A DNA stretch of 64,000 bases, taken from contig NOKP01000006.1 of NCBI GenBank assembly GCA_002682825.1, positions 1,364,001 to 1,428,000 of the forward strand. The letters run 5' to 3'. Position 1 is the first letter of the stretch. Every line of letters begins with the position of its first letter. This document shows positions 1 through 11,936 of the stretch, in pieces. The position numbers and the translations under genes are program-made. The notes beneath the pieces are model-generated. The model saw only the letters and a program-made list of their open reading frames with translations, did no database searches and was not told where the DNA came from. The stretch comes from Neonectria sp. B-13 (Eukaryota > Ascomycota > Sordariomycetes > Hypocreales > Nectriaceae).

Positions 1-283
1 GGTTTGGTACAGCCACGCACTGAGTACTACGTACCTTACTCTTGTCAATGGATTCCTGGAAAGGCAGGATCGGAGAGGGGGCATGGAACTGGCATCAACT
101 ACATCGTTGGCTTCCTGACTCGGGCGTGTCGAGTGGGCCGAGAAGGATGCCCCATCGTCAGTCTTATTAGAGGCACGGCCGCCCATAGCTCAAGCTAAGG
201 GCATCGTACGGATACTGTATCGGTCAACTAACCACTGCTTACTGCGCTCCAGCTCCAGGGCGAATCTAGACAGGGACCGGGGA

Positions 284-327
284 GACGGGGAAGGGACGGG
301 GAAGGGACGGGGAAGGGACGGGGAAAC
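284..327. repeat. 11-bp G-rich minisatellite, four copies
   Basis: Four tandem copies of GACGGGGAAGG, the last one altered at its final two bases. Each copy carries a run of four G followed after two A by a run of two or three G, so one strand has many closely spaced G runs and could form a G-quadruplex. Confidence 0.85.
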
Positions 328-547
328 GACGGAGACCTTGAAGGAAGGTTAGGAAGCACTGAAAGAGAGACTCGGTAACTCGGTGCAGCACTTCCAGATT
401 ACCATGCTGCCGCGTGGTAGTGGCATGCCCTCTACAGTCTGCACCGCGGAATTGGACGTCCCTTCCATGAGAAAGACCATCTCCTAAAACCGGGGGTCCG
501 CCTCCTCTGTCCGTGTCCGTTTCGTTCGAAGCCGTGCCCAACACCGG

Positions 548-582
548 CACCAACACCAACACCAACACCAACACCAACACCA
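548..582. repeat. CACCAA hexanucleotide microsatellite
   Basis: About six head-to-tail copies of CACCAA. In the reverse frames it would read as an alternating Gly-Val tract, which explains the Val/Gly- and Val/Leu-rich open frames that overlap it; these are not taken as genes. Confidence 0.9.
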
Positions 583-3362
583 AAACACCCACTTCGGAGC
601 CTTTTAGGACGAGATGGTGGGAAGTGGAAGGTCTCCGAGTCTAGACCCTGAAGATCAACATCTCGACTCCTACCGCGTCCAGAAATGTATCCGTTATCGT
701 CTTCGCTTGTTGCAGAGAGATCGACGGCTGGACCCGCCACTGCCGTGCGCTGGAGCCGACAAGCGCGGAGCCGGTGATGGTTTCGTCCGTCCCCATCCCA
801 GCCAGCCCGGGCCCAGAGAGTCTCGTGTTTCTGCATGTTCCTGCTGCTTCTGCTGCCTCTGCTGCGGATAGTTGTGCATCAAATATCTGCGCCTGGTCCC
901 TTGCACCGTCACAGTACCCAACGGTACCTGACTGCGCACTGCACACTGCACAGCTCCATCACAGCTACATAGTAACAGCTCACAGCTCAATGCACGTCTT
1001 TCGACAACAATCGAAGAGAGACAAGGGTTCAACGGACCCTTCCCCCCCCATCCCCCCTCCAGTTCTAGCTCCCCGGCCTGCCAGCACACACCAGCCCAAG
1101 GGAAGAAAGGGAAGAAAAATTCTGCCTCCTCTTTCCATTGTGTATTGCTGGCAGCGAAGAATGGTACCTTTTCACGAATATCCCGTACCTTGCTCCATTT
1201 ACAGTGATACTACCCGCGGTCAGCACAGGCCACCCACCACCACCCCAACCCCAAAAACCCCCCCCAGCTAGTCATCCCCTGGAGAGGGAACAGGGCCCCA
1301 TACCAGCGCCGGTACCTCGCTGGCAGACGACGCAAGCCCGCCCGCCCAGGTATCGCCCAGGTACTGTCCATGCAGCGCATCCACTGGACGGGCACCCCCC
1401 TCTAACCACCGGGCTCTAACCGCACCGTACCACACCACTCGACAGCGCTGCGACCACCTGGTCCTGCTTGCTGCGTGCGTGCTGCGTGCTGCAACCACCA
1501 GCCCCAGATGCAGAAGAAGCAAAACAAAAAAAAGAGGATGGGAAAAAAAGAGAAGAGGATATGTTGCAAAAGAAAAGAAACAAGAAGAAGAAAAAAACAC
1601 GCATCCCGGAAGCATGGGGAGGAGTACGACTAAAGAGAATGAAAACTTTTCTTTTATGCCAGGGAGCGGAAGCAAAAGAGGACCTGCGGACAGAAAAAGT
1701 TTTTTCCTCTCTTTCCCGCGTTGCTTGCAGCCGCCATCGGCCGTTGCATCATCCCTCCGAAGGATGGAGAATCGCAAAGATAGAAAAGCAAGTTGAACAG
1801 CGCGCGGCAGCCCACGCAATAGAGAAAGCCAGTCCCACGGGCGACGCGGGCAGCCATTGGCTCGAGTACTCCCAAGCCAAGCAAAGGCATCTTCCGTCAT
1901 TGCGTTGCTTCCGGCCCCGTTGAGTCAAGTTCAGAAGACGATCGAGTCAAGCCAGAGCGGCCGGTCTTCGTCAACGAGCTGCACGGCACGGTTACTGTGT
2001 CCGTATCTTGCCTTTCGCCTTGTTACTAGGTACGGGGACCGCACCGTACTGCACCGTACCGCACCGCGACGGACGGTGCACTGTGACCGCAGCCGTGGCC
2101 GTAGCCGCAGTCCGTCCATAGCTATGATCCGGGGACCCGGGTGCTTGCTTGCCGACCAACAGGGCCAGGACGGGCAACTAACGTTCCATGACAAGTAACC
2201 CTCGCCGTGCCTTGGTACCGGAAACGTGCAGTCCAATAGGCTGGTCGACATACCTCGTCCTCGAACCTAGTAGCGAGCCCAGACGGGAGTCCCCCCCCAA
2301 GTAAAAATCCATCGCAATCCCAACCCCCTCCGATCAATCATCAATCGGATCCGTCAAAATCAAACTCGGCCCAGTCGCTCTCGCCCAGTCGCCCCTCGCC
2401 CAGTGTAATGGGCGCGCCCCAGGCAAGCGGCGTTGGAATCTCCCGGGGGTCACTGCACCCCCGTAGCGCGTCGTCCGCCTTCGCCCTTCCGGATTCCTCC
2501 CTCATCCTATCAGCGACCTCATCACGCTTCTCGGTGCTGAGGCTCGCACTCGGCCTGCTGCTACTTACTGTACGAAGTGTACGAAGTGTCCTCGCCGCGT
2601 AGCACTACTACCTGCTTCGTTCCTAGGTAGGTACCGTGTCCTTCAGCCGCCGTCCCATCCACTGCTTCGTACGAATACTTCCCGTATTCCTCTTCCCCTC
2701 CCGCCGCCGTCCCGCCCCGTCTTACTGGTGCCATTCGCTCGACTCCGGGGCCCCTCCAGTCTACCCCAAAGTCCCAAGTACCTTTCTCTCCTCGTCCCAG
2801 TGGCCGCTCCGGTACCAGATACCCAATGGAAGCAACCCAAGGTAGGCTGCCCCCCGGCTGCGTCGTCCTCTAGCCTCTAGGGCCCCTTCTGGACGGGTGC
2901 CCAAAGGCGGCTGTCTCGCCCACTTGCCCACCTCACTGCCCGTCCATGCCGCGCGCTGAAGAGGTCGAGGTCGAGTACCTGCAAACCTCCCGTGAAGGGA
3001 CCTCCATGCCCGCCGGCGGCCGGCCCACGCCCCATGTACCCTTCGCCCTCCGTAGCAGGTATCCAAGTCGTACTCCGTTAGTAGCATGGCCCTGTCGCTG
3101 ATGTGGGCTCCGGCTACCTTCCTGCTTCCCACTGCACCCATGCGCCATCCACCATGCACCGTCCATTGAGAACTTGGTGCTTGGGAACTTGGAAGTACCT
3201 ACCTGACTACCCAACTACCCAGCTACCCAACTACCTTACCTTTTAGTAGTGAACTAGGCCCCGCCCACAAAAAGTCTCCACCGGCCATCTTCCCAACTTC
3301 GCCGCCAGCGCCAGCGCCAGACCCTCCATGCCTCGACCAAACATCTTCCAAACCGGGCTGCT

Positions 3363-3462
3363 NNNNNNNNNNNNNNNNNNNNNNNNNNNNNNNNNNNNNN
3401 NNNNNNNNNNNNNNNNNNNNNNNNNNNNNNNNNNNNNNNNNNNNNNNNNNNNNNNNNNNNNN
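3363..3462. other. assembly gap of 100 N
   Basis: Exactly 100 undetermined bases, the usual placeholder for a gap of unknown size. It lies about 250 bases before the ras2 start codon and probably interrupts its leader or promoter, so the true distance is unknown. Confidence 0.98.
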
Positions 3463-3708
3463 CTCCGGCCACTGCTCTTGTTGCTGCTGCTAAACTCGAA
3501 CCTCCATCAAGCCACCCCCTCCTCGCTCGCTCCTCGCTTTCCATCCACTCCGCTCGTGACGACCTCTTGTCAACCACCCTCGACATCATCCCGAGCTTTG
3601 TCGCCGACCCTCCCCTTCCCTCCCCCCTCCATCTTCCAGTCTCTTCGACCTTCCCCCCTCCTCCCTTCTCCTCCTCCCTCCTCCTCAATCTCGCCCGCCG
3701 CCGTCATC

Positions 3709-4510
3709 ATGGCCGGCCGAATGGTGCTATACAAGCTGGTGGTGCTGGGAGACGGTGGCGTAGGAAAGACGGCCCTCACCATTCAGCTGTGCTTGCAACA
3801 CTTCGTCGAGACAGTGAGTCCCTGAGTCCCCCTAGCAAACCCCAGTTCCGCCTCGTGCGACCAACCACCCTCGGGAACCTCCCCCCTCGACTGACTCTCT
3901 ACCTTCACAGTACGACCCGACGATCGAAGATTCATACCGAAAGCAGGTCGTCATCGACGGTCAGCCTTGCATGCTCGAGGTCCTCGATACTGCTGGCCAG
4001 GAAGAATACACTGCCCTACGGGACCAATGGATTCGTGATGGCGAAGGATTTGTCCTAGTCTACAGCATCTCGTCGCGCTCATCCTTCTCTCGCATCAAGC
4101 GATTTCACCACCAGATCCAACGTGTCAAGGAGTCGTGTGCCTCGTCACCATCTTACCCTGGCTCACCCATCTCCGCCTCTAGCCCACAGATGCCCGTGCC
4201 TGTCATGCTCGTCGGCAACAAGAGCGATCGAGTCACCGAGCGAGAAGTCTCAACGCAAGAGGGCCACGCCCTGGCCCGCGACCTGGGCTGCGAGTTTGTC
4301 GAGGCCTCGGCCAAGAATTGCATCAACGTCGAAAAGGCATTCTACGACGTCGTGCGAATTCTACGTCGCCAGCGACAACAGGCCTCCCGACCCCCCGGCG
4401 GCTCTGGTCGCCAGCAACGACCGGGCAATGGCGACGCAGGAGGTCACCGAGACAATGGCCGCAAAAAGAATGCCGGCGATCGAAAAGGATCCAAGTGTGT
4501 GGTGTTATGA
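3709..4510 (+). CDS. ras2: Ras-like small GTPase, Ras2/RasB type
   Basis: Small GTPase that cycles between GDP and GTP at the membrane; in filamentous fungi this branch is tied to hyphal growth, morphology and MAPK/cAMP signalling. Two exons, 3709-3813 and 3911-4510, with intron GTGAGT..TTCACAG, give 234 residues. The P-loop GDGGVGKT is at 14-21, the effector loop YDPTIEDSY at 36-44, DTAGQEE at 61-67, NKSD at 138-141, SAK at 168-170. The protein ends in CVVL, a CaaX box whose final Leu favours geranylgeranylation, after a basic Lys/Arg tail. A Ser/Pro-rich insertion at about 112-128, between the switch II region and NKSD, is typical of this fungal subgroup and separates it from Ras1. The ATG sits after a pyrimidine-rich leader, and the P-loop position relative to it is normal. 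Symbol follows the Neurospora ras-2/Aspergillus rasB family; exact orthology is inferred. Confidence 0.95.
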
Positions 4511-7500
4511 GCAACCATGCACCCACTATTGAGAAGTCCCCTCAAAACCTTGAGCGGAAGGAAAGAAAGAAAGAAAGAAAGAAAGAAAGAGAGGGAAGAG
4601 ATCAGACACTGCCGGCGACGAGAGCCGCGGATGAGGGGTCAGGTTGTCGCAACCCCTCACCTACCGGAACAGGCTTGACGTCAAGTCTGGAGATGATTGG
4701 CGAGACGCCGGAAGGGAACGGAGAGACGATTTATTCTTTCATTTTGCGATTTTTAGATGGCCACATTAGCCCGACGACGAGGGCGACATGACGACGCAGC
4801 ATCAAACGACGAACGAAAGCAGACCAGTTCCCGCACCGGCGAATGGCGTACGAACAAAAAGAGGCATATTTTTGGGGCGCTAGGTATTCTTTTGACATTT
4901 ATACTATTCTTCTTTGCAAAGTTACGGGCAAGACCTGGGCGTCAACTGTATCCCCGGATTCTCTGCCTCGCCTCGGACACATGCAAAATAGGTGTGGGCG
5001 GGGTTGGCAGCTGCAGGTGTTTCTGAAGTCTCTTGGGCCGAGTCCCTGTTTCTGCTATTCCACCTCTCTCCTGACTCCTTGCTTTGCGCTCACCTGGGGC
5101 GAGAGGGTATGCTTGTTTGTTTACTTGGATGGGGTGGGGGGGGTGTCATATCTTTTTTCTCGCCTTGGATACTGACGACGGAGAGAGCCTGTATACTTGA
5201 CACCGGCGCCCTGGTTGGATCTTACGGTTTTGTCACGCCAAGATCTGATTCGTACCATGGCTCGCCTGGAGACCCTTTGCGCCCACTCGACCCCCCCTCG
5301 ACCTGACGACGGTCGACAAGCCCAGGAGAGGAAGGGGGAGGGGGAGCGGGGGAACTCAGCGAGCACGAGGAGGATGGATGGATCGGTGCAACAATACCTC
5401 TTCTTGGCTTGTCTTGAGCTAGGGCCGGGGTGGCTCAGTTGGTAACGACGGCTGGACCTGGCAGGGAGGGACGGAGGGAGGGAGGTGGAAGGGAAAAAGA
5501 CAGGGGTGTGGCTGCCATGTACTCCGTACGGGACCGGATGAGGTGAAGGAGGAGGACCACGAGGGTCCTGGCAAAGGAGGGAATGGAACAGGAGCAGACG
5601 ACGCACTGTATCTACACTTGAGGGAATACCGGGGCTCATGGTGGTCGCAGAGAAGCAAACCCGATACCATACAAATTTGAAAGCAAAGCGTCCAGCGTGT
5701 CCTCTGTGCCAGGGTGTATTCGTACGTACTACGTAGTACTGTCCTGTCAGGGCGGCGGCCCAAGGTGGTGTGCGTCACTAAACAGGAAGGGGAATGGAAG
5801 CCCTACGGACGTTAGCCTCGTCCACGTCGGCCGCACTACGAGGCTAGGAGGCTTGTGCGAATAGGCTTGGAGGCTTGGAGGCTTAGAGAGTTGGAGGCTT
5901 GGAGGCTTGGAGGAGGCGTGGGTAGGTTGTCGACAAGGCCGGGGGCCCTGGGCAGCGAGGAAGGCCATTGGGAAGGAAAACGGGGCCTAAAGTGCTGGGA
6001 TGATGTTGCATGGACGGGGAGGGAAAAACATGGGAGCCTGGGAGCCTGGGAGCCCCTGGAGCCCTGAGAGCCCTGAGAGCCCCGAGACCCTAGCAGCTAG
6101 GGAGCTAGGGAGCTAGGGAGCAGGAACCAGGAACCTAGGGGGCCACTGAAAGAGTTGGGATTTTGTTCCAGGTTCCATTCCGAGATTCTGGGATGGAGGA
6201 GGTAGCATCGAATGAATTAGTGAAGCTGCGATGGCGCAGTTCTGTTCTGTATCGGTGCTTAGGACGGACAGTTCTGGGATCTACATGGCTCCCTCGGTAA
6301 GTGTTTTGAGGACCGAAAGTCGAACAAAGGACGACGACGACATGACTGAGGCATGGCATGGCATGGCATGGCATGGATCGTAGCAGTGCGTACGCCTCGA
6401 ATCCAGCCCATTTTCTATCCACATTCCATCCTATCCCATCCCATCCCATCCCATCCTATCCCATCCCATCCCATCTGATCTCATCCCACGTCTCTGCTGT
6501 GTGTGTGTGTGTGTGCGTGTATGCCAGCCACAAGACAAGACAAGACGAGCACGTACCCGGTTCTTGCTGTCAATGCAGCACGCAAGCTGCAAGTTGCAGA
6601 ACTGCAGATGCAACTGCAGAACTAGGTAGCCAGCTTCGGCCACCCTAACCCACGCACGGTCTCACACTTTTCCCCAGTCCATCTCTCTCTGTCAATTGCT
6701 TTCCTCTTCTCATCAACCAGAGCTCATGACAACACCGACACCAAGCAACCGGCATGGAGGGAGGCCGCTCGCCTTGGTGGACGGACACATACAGAGAAGA
6801 TGGATCGAGGGCCCGGTTCATGCCCAACAAAGAACACATCTCTCCACCGCGGGTGCGTCGTTGGCTCGGACGGTGGGGGCGCGGACGTTCCGACGCTGTG
6901 ATTGCCCTTTTTTGTTTTATCTCTTTCCCGCTCTCTTCTTTCGGGGTGTGCTCCTCTCCCCGGCCGGGGCACATTCGTTGTTGCGCGGGCGAGCTCGCTT
7001 CAGATCGTCAGGTACCTGCTACATGGCACAGGTAGTAACTTCGGCGTGGGGAGGTAAGGTCATGTTAGGTCAGGTCAGCCATTAGGCATGGTGGTAGGTG
7101 AGTGCATAGCTGGTGGTCTAGCTTCTCCGTGGTGCCAGGGCCCGGGCGGGTTGGAGTGGGGGTTTCCAGCAAGCAAGCGGCAAAAATGCGAGATGGACAG
7201 ACCAACTACGCCATCCACATCTACACGAACAGACTGGAACAATCGGTGTCGTGGGAGGAAAGGAAGAAATACGTCACACACACAGCAACGGATGTTGTTG
7301 CAGGTCTGGAAGCTGTCGGGGTACCCGTATCCGGAGTCGGGGTCGGACCCTCCACGGATATGGCCGCCTATCTTCCTCCAGGCCAGACGGTTGCAGAGGG
7401 CTGCCAGGCTAACGATGGAACTCCAATAGTTACTGTTACATCATGGCGGTTCACGTTCCAGCTCCAGACGAGTTACGGAATGAACGAACACCTTCTCCGG

Positions 7501-10500
7501 GGCAGCAACCACAAACGGGTTACAACCAACGCAAGAATACACGAGCTCCCCCTTTCGCCCTCTCTCCCTTCCCTCCCACCCATGCGAAACCATATCGATG
7601 CCGATGCCGATGCGATGTGATGTGATGCCCCATGTCAGCCGCGTCCCGCCAACTAGAAACGGGACGGGGCCAGCGCTTCCAAGTCTCAACGCTCTCTAGA
7701 CTTTCCCGCGTGGGCTAGAGAGCATTGAGACTTGGAAGCGTCAAGCTCGCTGTGTGGACACGAGCATGTAGTGTGCGTCTCGATTTAGCTACTGCTGCTT
7801 CTGTTGAAGGCTCTGGGCCGTTGCGTGCTTCGTGCTCAATGCAAGGGAGGGCCATGTGTATCAACACCGGGCGACAAAACTCTCCAGGTCGATGAATACA
7901 TCATGGCAACATTTGGGGGCGGCGGCGGCTACGGCGGCGCATGATTCTCTTGCTCTAAGATGCAGCGCAGTCGATAGCCTTAACCTTCTTGACGTCCTGG
8001 GAAGCGATGGCGGCAGGCTTGCGGAGACGAGTTGCATGCGAGATGCACGAGAAGAGGCAACGAGCAAGCAAGGGAACGAGACACTTGCGGACAGAAAAAG
8101 ACAGGACCAGACATGGCATGACAGGGCAAACAGACGAAGGCAGATGGATCGCAAAACGAAGCCAAGCCGCGAGACCCGGCGCCTGGCATTGTTAGTCCCA
8201 GCCCCGGCATCTGAGCGCCGTTACCTTACCCATTCATTCACTCATGGCGTCTATTATGACGATATTCGTGGTGATGGGTCCATGAATACCCAAGCTATCC
8301 TGTCCACCACCATCCCGCCAAGGTGAACCGCAGCCCCAAGTGCCGAGAACTGACAACCCAAAGCTCTCCACCCGGGGGGAGAACTAGTAAGTGGCTAGGC
8401 ATGTGCGGCTTTTTAAGGACCAAAGAAGAGGAATGGGAACCCCCCGAACAAGCGCAGTCCCGCGATGCTGGTCCGGATCGGCAGCCGGTCGGCCGTTGGG
8501 GAGGGGCTTGTTAACTAGTACACAGCAACTAGGAGCGGAGACGTGAGCACGAACGGCGAACGCCCTTTTTTAGCGGATTTGTCGAGGGGAGAAGATGCCG
8601 GGGGAGGGCTGGGACGGGTGAGGAACGAGGATGAGGTCTAGCTCTTGGATGGATGAGCATTCGGGCACGACAAAGATACGGATACTCGGATTGAGCAGCA
8701 CCCCCCAACACATATGCGTACATCTTCACCTCAACTGTCAACCCTATCAGGGGAAATTGAAGAAGAAAAAACCCCCCCATGAACAGGACCGGCCAAAGAG
8801 GAAGGTCGCACAAATAGAAGGACGCAAAACCCCACGCAAAGGGGGGATCCCAGGAACCCAGGGCATCTAGAAGGCAAAGTGCCTACCAGGGTTCCCAAGC
8901 GAAACGGGGAAACCGTCCCGGGAGCGGAGGCTCCCTCCCCCTCATCCCGGGAAGGGCAATCCTGGAAGCATCTCTTCGGACATGCCCCTACGAAAAAGAA
9001 CGGGTCTCTCTGCGGTGGAAAGCATGTTGTGTGTGTGTGTGTGTGTTTGTGTGTGTGTGTGCGTATGTGTCGGGTTGGGGCTTTGCGTTGCTACATGCCG
9101 AATGGGGACGGGATGTTGTCAAGAGTCAGTTTGGAGTCGCTGAACTGAGCAACTGCCATGGCCTTTTGTCTCGTGACCCGTCCAGGAGATAAGGCGTCAT
9201 CGACATGGCCATGTCCCCCACGCTCAATCTTCAACAACACGCCGACCAACACCAACACTTCCAGCACTTCCAACACACGATATCCCACTGCCGACCTCTC
9301 CGGACCCAAACCAAAGAAAACATGACAAAAGAAAAACCTGCACCCACCCCCGGGGCATCGGGACTACGTGGACAAGCGTGGCCTCCCCCCGTCGGGCCTT
9401 TCTCCAGCCCGCCGTTTGTTCGCTTGCCGGGCCCCGGACTGCAGTGCCCGGTTCGGTCAGTAGTACATCGGCACGTAACCCGGACGGCAGCTTGATCCGT
9501 TGCTCGGTGCATATGTATACTTACTTATGTTACCAGCAGGACGAGAACCCCGAAACAGTAAACGGCAAACGGGACAAATACCTTGCACACTATTACATTA
9601 GATGGATCCCCCGGCATCTTGAATCGGAGCATGACGACGTGGAATCTGCCTTCGCGCTGGTGCGGGAACCACCGAACCTACCTACCTTCACCTTTCAATG
9701 CGACTCATAATACTAAGCTATGCAGAAACCGGACCTTGGTCGACCCGCCACCTCCAAACATGACCAACACAGCACAAAGTCGACTCGTTTCACCACCAAA
9801 CCGCCCACAACCCCATCGACAGCGTCCTATCCCGCCTAGTATGTTTCACCAACCCGGCCCAAATCAACAACAAGCTTTGGCCGTCGAAGCCCCCGTTCCT
9901 GTTGGTCATTGATCCCTCCCTCGCCCGGCGCTAGGTGTTCTTGTCTGTCCCACATTGATACCGCCACTCTATTGTCCGTCGTGCACATGTCGTGCACATG
10001 ATAGTTCGAGTTCGAGTCAAGGAAGATAGAGGCGTTTTCATGGCCCGCTGGACACGTAAATTGAGCCGTCGAATTGACTTCAATGTCAAAGGCAAATGGG
10101 TTGGGTAGGTGTTTGATCAATGAAGCTGCTATGAACGGATTCTATCGGCATACCCTTCTAGAACTACGGACAGAAAGAGCCACTCTCGTCTCAAGACAGC
10201 AACCCTTCACCGGACATACATCAGAATTGCTTCACGGTGTAGGAGTGCATGGTACATCATCTCTATTCAGTAGACTTGTAGATGATAATCCAACTGGCTA
10301 ACATCCCGCCGTCCTTCGTGCCGTATCCCGCGGTGCTTGTCCAAGACGCCATTGTCCATACCCAAAGAATCCTCGCCGCTGGTTGTTCAAAATATATATA
10401 AAATAACACCTCATCCCGATCCGAGTCGGGTCGTCTATCCAAGAAAAAATTGTGAAGAAGGGGAAGAAAGAAAGCAGTCAGGCGCTGGAGTATGTGGGGC

Positions 10501-10564
10501 CCAAGAGGCGGGTAAATTCATGACATCACCAAAGATTGCTCAGATATGTACCGTAGGGACCGCT
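4511..10564. other. 6-kb gene-poor stretch
   Basis: After the ras2 3' end (which includes a GAAA tract at about 4558-4592) I see no supportable gene. Contents are simple repeats: GGCTTGGA-like copies around 5865-5915, GGGAGCCT/GAGCCCT copies 6034-6085, GGCATGGCAT copies about 6353-6375, CATCC copies 6428-6482, GT tracts 6498-6520 and 9027-9070, and a near-perfect inverted repeat 7674-7740. A GTAC-rich palindrome lies at 5716-5740. The reverse-strand frame at 9836-10120 looks slightly protein-like but has no family I recognise. Confidence 0.55.
7674..7740. repeat. near-perfect 26-bp inverted repeat (hairpin)
   Basis: Left arm 7674-7699 and right arm 7715-7740 are reverse complements at 25 of 26 positions, with a 15-base loop at 7700-7714. 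The single mismatch is C versus A (a C/T difference between the arms read in the same sense). RNA from either strand would fold into a 26-bp stem. No coding sequence or terminal direct repeat is obvious around it, so it could be a hairpin RNA precursor, a tiny foldback element remnant or a protein-binding palindrome. Confidence 0.85.
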
Positions 10565-11936
10565 TCACTCTTTGGTGGCGTGCTGGTCCCCAAACGGACT
10601 GCTGTCTCGTCGCTGGGAAGAGCCTACTCGCTCAGATCCTCGGTCCGTCTCGCCAGCAGAGTCCTCTATCACCGCTCCCAAGCCAGGAGCAGTCACCGGC
10701 TTCTGCGGGGTTGATCTGTCAGGGGGGTCCGAAAATGGTCCTTGGTCGACTGAGGGAGAATCTTCAATGATAGTGATGGCACTTGAGTCTCGGGTTGGAT
10801 TTCCGCTTGGGGTAGTAGGTCGTGATTCGGCTGGCAACGAGAGGGTTGATGAGTCGGTGTCAGACTTAGCGGCAATATCGATCTTCTTCAGTCCTCCAAC
10901 TTTGACAACCTGGGCACGAGCCTGCGTAGCAGTGTTTGCGCTGTTGAGGAAGGTTGAGCCAACACTGAAGGCACTTGCTCCGCTCTTTGGTCGCCCGCTA
11001 CCAAACTTCTGGAAATCAATCGTCGGGACTGGAGGTGCGTTGACTTCCAAGCTGCTGTTTCCAGTGGACTTAACGCTGACAACAGTAGGCTTGGCACGCA
11101 TTCCAGTTTGGGCAGGGGCCGCGACTTGGTGCTTGCCATAGATGGTTGACGCGACACTGGATCGGGGTGCATAAGAGGTGCGGGCATACGAGGTTCGGTC
11201 GGAGTAGCCAGATAGGCCGGAGTAGGTCGAGTCTCGGAGGTCACCTGGAACGAAGAAGTGTTGCTCATCGCTTCCTGGACCACCTCGGCCTTCGGCGGCG
11301 TGTTGCATGGGAATCGGCGGTACAGGAGGAACAGGAACGGAGGGTGAGTTCGGGGTCGCTCGGTTTGTGACACCTGGGATGTAGGCGATCTGGATGATGT
11401 TGGACGCTCGGGTGAGAACGGTGGAGGCGATAGAGTGGACTGTGTGTGTTGACGGCGGACGAGTCCCCCTCGAAGCGGCGTCCTTCTCGGAGCCTTGCGC
11501 GGGCTCGGAATCTTGGTCGTAAACGGACTGGGAAACCTGTGATCTCTGAGGCTTGATACAGAACCTCCACACCAGGTACGTGGCGACGGCGATGACAACG
11601 AGACCACCTAGGACGCCGCCGACGATTCCGCCGACACTGGGACCGCTGCTGCCTTTGCTGGAATCAGACGTGTCGTCCGCGATGCAAACCGACTTCGCGC
11701 ATTGTGTACAGTTGACGGGAACAGTGAACTGGCAACTCTCGCCATCTTTGCACGTGGGACATTCGAGCTCGGTGGTGTCGTCGCACTTTACGCAGTTGGT
11801 ACCTCGAGAAACTAGATGCATAACTGCAAAGGTACGATTAGTGAATGTCGCGGACCGGTCGGGATTCTCTCGTTGATTTACCTCGGCTCAACTCATCCAG
11901 GTCCCTCACAACAAGGTAAGGTGTTGTGTCCTCCAT
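10565..11936 (-). CDS. opy2: Opy2-like membrane anchor of MAPK signalling
   Basis: Single-pass plasma-membrane protein; in yeast Opy2 holds the adaptor Ste50 at the membrane and so feeds the HOG and filamentous-growth MAPK pathways. Exon 1 is 11936-11882 and exon 2 11823-10565, joined across a 58-base intron (GTAAAT..TTTGCAG), giving 437 residues. The short N-terminal part carries eight Cys at about 29, 32, 40, 43, 49, 57, 60 and 65 in the C-x2-C pattern of the Opy2 domain. A Gly-rich membrane segment follows at about 83-106 with a basic stop-transfer end. The rest is a long Ser/Pro/Thr-rich, probably disordered cytoplasmic tail with many possible phosphorylation sites. Exon 1 adds 19 residues before an internal Met at 11821, which is an alternative start; no clear signal peptide is seen with either. 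Function is inferred from the family. Confidence 0.85.

Larger units (their letters stand above)
1..3362. other. gene-free stretch with simple repeats
   Basis: I see no coding sequence I can support here. Open frames are short, overlap on both strands and have low-complexity or random-looking products. The stretch holds two minisatellites (listed separately), a purine-rich block around 1515-1660, and pyrimidine-rich DNA rising toward the ras2 leader. GTAC-rich short palindromes occur near 22-34, 2569-2589 and 2665-2688. The last few hundred bases before the N gap may be promoter or leader of ras2. Confidence 0.6.

Noticed and set aside
266..836. Overlapping reverse frames rich in Val/Leu/Gly
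   Set aside because: They are translations of the CACCAA microsatellite and the G-rich minisatellite.
1268..1900. 210-codon reverse frame with hydrophobic stretches
   Set aside because: The opposite strand is a purine-rich low-complexity block, which makes runs of Phe, Leu and Ser in reverse; no domain seen.
5421..5470. tRNA-like start with TGGCTCAGTTGG (A-box-like)
   Set aside because: No B box (GGTTCGANTCC-like) at the right distance and no cloverleaf or matching acceptor stem can be drawn.
9836..10120. Reverse-strand open frame of 94 codons with several Cys and a protein-like look
   Set aside because: Starts at a non-ATG codon, has no recognisable domain, signal peptide or clear splice partner, and lies in otherwise gene-free DNA.
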